From: Apricaphanius iberus
Lineage: Eukaryota; Chordata; Actinopteri; Cyprinodontiformes; Aphaniidae
Length of the DNA stretch: 64,000 bases
Direction: 5' to 3'
Assembly (NCBI GenBank): GCA_028564705.1
Contig: JAPXFQ010000338.1
Span: 1,736,001 to 1,800,000, forward strand
A program made the translations under genes and the position numbers. Shown here piece by piece: positions 62,381-64,000 of this stretch (position 1 is its first letter; each line of letters starts with the position of its first letter). The notes under the pieces were generated by a model. It did not search any database, had not been told where the DNA came from, and saw only the letters and a list, made by a program, of their open reading frames with translations.

Positions 62381-63607
62381 GTAAGGAAACGTAAAACCTT
62401 TGGCCTTACTGATCTACACTGCTGGTTTTTACATTATACTGAATCATGTGTTGTAGAAATGGTGCACAAGCTACCCAAGATGCAGATGACCATGATATCG
62501 AATTACTCTGCCTGAAGATTAAAGAACTCTTGGAGGAAATGTTCTCTGACAGTCACCTGGCAGAAGACGGTTTCCTTCTAAAACACATGCAGAAGAACAA
62601 GCAGGGCTACGTCAGTCTCAAGCTTCTCACCTGCCTGAAAAAGGTAAACGTGCTTCTCGTTTTGTGAGGCAGTTTGAATGGAAACAATGAAGTAAAAATG
62701 CAAACAAAGCTAAAATGTTAAATATTTGCCACAGATAAAGGCGCTGACCACGAACTGGTACATGACTCTAGCAGCTGCAGACTGCTCAGACCTCCTGGAG
62801 CTGAACGACGAATGCACCAAAGTACGACGCAAAGAGCCTCTTCCTCAGTGGCTGATGTGCTCCCCCACCAGCCGGCTCCTCCTCATCTGGAATGCTTCTG
62901 CGGAGCAGAGTGGAGAGAACGGAGCTGACCCGGGGCAGCCATCGCTCTTAGTGAGCATCCTCCAGAGGTTTGACACCCCGGGTGACATTGCATCAGTCCA
63001 GATCCTGCATCCTGGAGAGGAGATTCCCAAAGAGCTGCAATGCTACACCAAACGTCACAAGGAGCTCGGACAGCTTTTGTGTGCTGTGATGAAGTTTAAT
63101 AGTTTGGAGTCGGTTCGTAAGGTCTTCAGCTCTTTCAGAGAAGAAGGGAAGATTGACTGGAGTGGTCTGTGTGTGGTCCCACTGGGATGGCAATCAGTGC
63201 AGGGCATCAAGTTTGAACCATCAGAGAAGAACAAAGGGGACGTCACATGTTATACGGGAGATCCTCTGGAAATCTCTCCAATTTCGCTCCAGCAAATTTC
63301 TGAAGAAACTGGAGAAGCACACCCTCCTCAAGCATCCCAGGATAAGTCCAGCTGCAGTCAAAAGTCATTGCGAGGATTAACTAAGATGTACAGCTGGACA
63401 GACTGGTGCTCTGGAGACCGCAATACAACTTTTTCTCAGTGCCCTTGGGTACTGAAGCGCAAATCTGCAGCCAGTGCAGCAAAGCTAGAGAAGGCTGAGC
63501 ACTTGAACGCAACCGGCTTAATACTAAAAGTCCTGCGTCAGCCCTTTGGCCCCGATGGTACTAAGGGTTTCCACGCTAGAAGGGAGAAATACGACTTTCT
63601 TGGCTGA
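62364..63607 (+). CDS. La-related protein 6-like RNA-binding protein (three coding exons)
   Basis: Joined exons 62364-62380, 62457-62643 and 62735-63607 give 358 residues. The protein opens MIHLNRNGAQATQDADD. La motif, about 18-84: FLLKHMQKNKQGYVSLKLLT, as in human LARP6 FLLKHVRRNK.GYVSVKLLT. RRM-like region, about 104-200: SRLLLIWNAS...SVQILHPGEEIPKELQ, matching the LARP6 beta strands. The C-terminal VLRQPFGPDGTKGFHARR is a LARP6 SUZ-C-like motif. Known LARP6 proteins bind stem-loops in collagen mRNA 5' UTRs and shuttle between nucleus and cytoplasm. The long acidic N-terminus of human LARP6 (491 residues) is missing and the middle is shorter. Fish have more than one LARP6 copy; which copy this is cannot be told. 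Confidence 0.85.
62457..62643 (+). CDS. LARP6-like exon 2: La motif, N-terminal part
   Basis: The acceptor is tgtgttgtag and the donor is gtaaac; phase 2 in, phase 0 out. It encodes DIELLCLKIKELLEEMFSDS followed by HLAEDGFLLKHMQKNKQGYV and SLKLLTCLKK. This aligns with the La-motif helices of LARP6 (LIKKLVDQIEFYFSDENLEK). The aromatic pair of the usual EFYFSD is changed to EMFSD, so one conserved aromatic residue of the RNA-binding pocket is missing. Confidence 0.9.
62735..63607 (+). CDS. LARP6-like exon 3: rest of La motif, RRM, C-terminus
   Basis: The acceptor is tttgccacag; phase 0 in; it ends with TGA at 63605-63607. It encodes IKALTTNWYMTLAAADCSDL (end of the La motif), CTKVRRKEPLP (linker), the RRM-like region and the SUZ-C-like end. 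A single large last exon holding the RRM and tail suits LARP6. The C-terminal part has serine/lysine-rich stretches such as SSCSQKSLRG. Confidence 0.9.
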   Translation: MKALTTNWYMTLAAADCSDLLELNDECTKVRRKEPLPQWLMCSPTSRLLLIWNASAEQSGENGADPGQPSLLVSILQRFDTPGDIASVQILHPGEEIPKELQCYTKRHKELGQLLCAVMKFNSLESVRKVFSSFREEGKIDWSGLCVVPLGWQSVQGIKFEPSEKNKGDVTCYTGDPLEISPISLQQISEETGEAHPPQASQDKSSCSQKSLRGLTKMYSWTDWCSGDRNTTFSQCPWVLKRKSAASAAKLEKAEHLNATGLILKVLRQPFGPDGTKGFHARREKYDFLG

Positions 63608-64000
63608 AAGAGCCTCTGTGGAGATCTGAAAGAAGACTGAGCTGAGAAAATAGTCAATGGCTGACTCAAGAAGACAGAAAATTTGTTTCCATTAAAGAAT
63701 TAAGTTCTGCTGATGAATGTTGAGTCATTTCTGCATGTAGTAAGGAACCATTGACAGGTGAGGGCAGCATTTACTTGTGCTGAATAGTGTTTCCTGACAG
63801 ATTGTTCAGTTTATCATACTCTTAAGCAGTAGAGATTCATTGTGATTGAAAATATGTAGAAAAAGCTAGAAAAAAGGGTGTAGCCTGAGCGGAAGCAGAA
63901 GGATCTGAAGTGAAAGTATCCAAAAGCCATGAAGTGCTCTTCGGAGTGATTAGAGACGTCTTCACCTCTTGGCCTCTGCTCCTCTGGTCACAGCAGCAAA
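63608..64000. other. 3' flank of the LARP6-like gene
   Basis: Probable short 3' UTR up to about 63720 (if the ATTAAA is used), then unassigned sequence to the window end. Confidence 0.4.
63691..63696 (+). terminator. Possible polyadenylation signal ATTAAA (LARP6-like gene)
   Basis: ATTAAA, the commonest variant hexamer, lies 84 bases after the stop codon and is followed by T/G-rich sequence (gttgagtcatttctgcatg). The transcript end is inferred; the true site could lie farther downstream. Confidence 0.35.

Noticed and set aside
62726..62734. Alternative TTG start before LARP6-like exon 3
   Set aside because: The bases belong to the pyrimidine tract and acceptor (tttgccacag); the La motif starts in the preceding exon.

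Overview
This window is vertebrate nuclear DNA, most likely from a teleost fish. The evidence is small exons with GT-AG boundaries separated by introns of 0.1-9 kb, and a repeat load typical of fish: many decayed Tc1-like transposons, hAT-, PIF/Harbinger- and piggyBac-like short elements, an L2-type LINE, and a tRNA-headed SINE. Nothing bacterial, viral or CRISPR-like was seen.

Region 1 (about 1-50,830, + strand) is the 3' part of a LAR-type (class IIa) receptor protein tyrosine phosphatase gene. I assign it to ptprf (LAR) because its residues follow mammalian PTPRF rather than PTPRD or PTPRS at discriminating places (QPEMLW before the membrane segment, TAMELEFK at the end of D1, [35 protein letters not shown]). 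Fourteen constitutive exons code for 672 residues plus a stop: the end of the ectodomain stalk, the membrane segment, the juxtamembrane wedge, the active phosphatase domain D1 and the pseudophosphatase domain D2. Upstream exons (Ig and fibronectin domains) lie outside the window. All exon phases join without a break. I also propose an unannotated 33-base, frame-preserving microexon at 13,754-13,786, where mammalian LAR has an optional 11-residue juxtamembrane insert.

Region 2 (about 50,830-62,360) is intergenic and repeat-rich. It holds two nearly identical 606-base elements with TWA target duplications (52,752-53,998), a minus-strand L2-like LINE (54,360-56,745), an unexplained ORF (56,758-57,155), an orphan histone-type 3' stem-loop with a CCAAT/TATAAA pair upstream (57,777-58,026), and a roughly 2-kb transposon carrying a decayed trihelix-like exon (58,178-60,236).

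Region 3 (62,364-63,607, + strand) is a compact three-exon gene for a LARP6-family RNA-binding protein (La motif, RRM-like region, C-terminal SUZ-C-like motif), predicted at 358 residues and shorter than human LARP6.

The two genes lie head-to-tail, about 13 kb apart, with no evident functional link. LAR signals at the plasma membrane of neurons and epithelia; LARP6 binds RNA in the cytoplasm and nucleus. Most of the remaining sequence is intron. Non-repetitive GC-richer islands inside the introns (for example 19,600-20,130 and 35,340-35,940) are the best places to look for regulatory elements.
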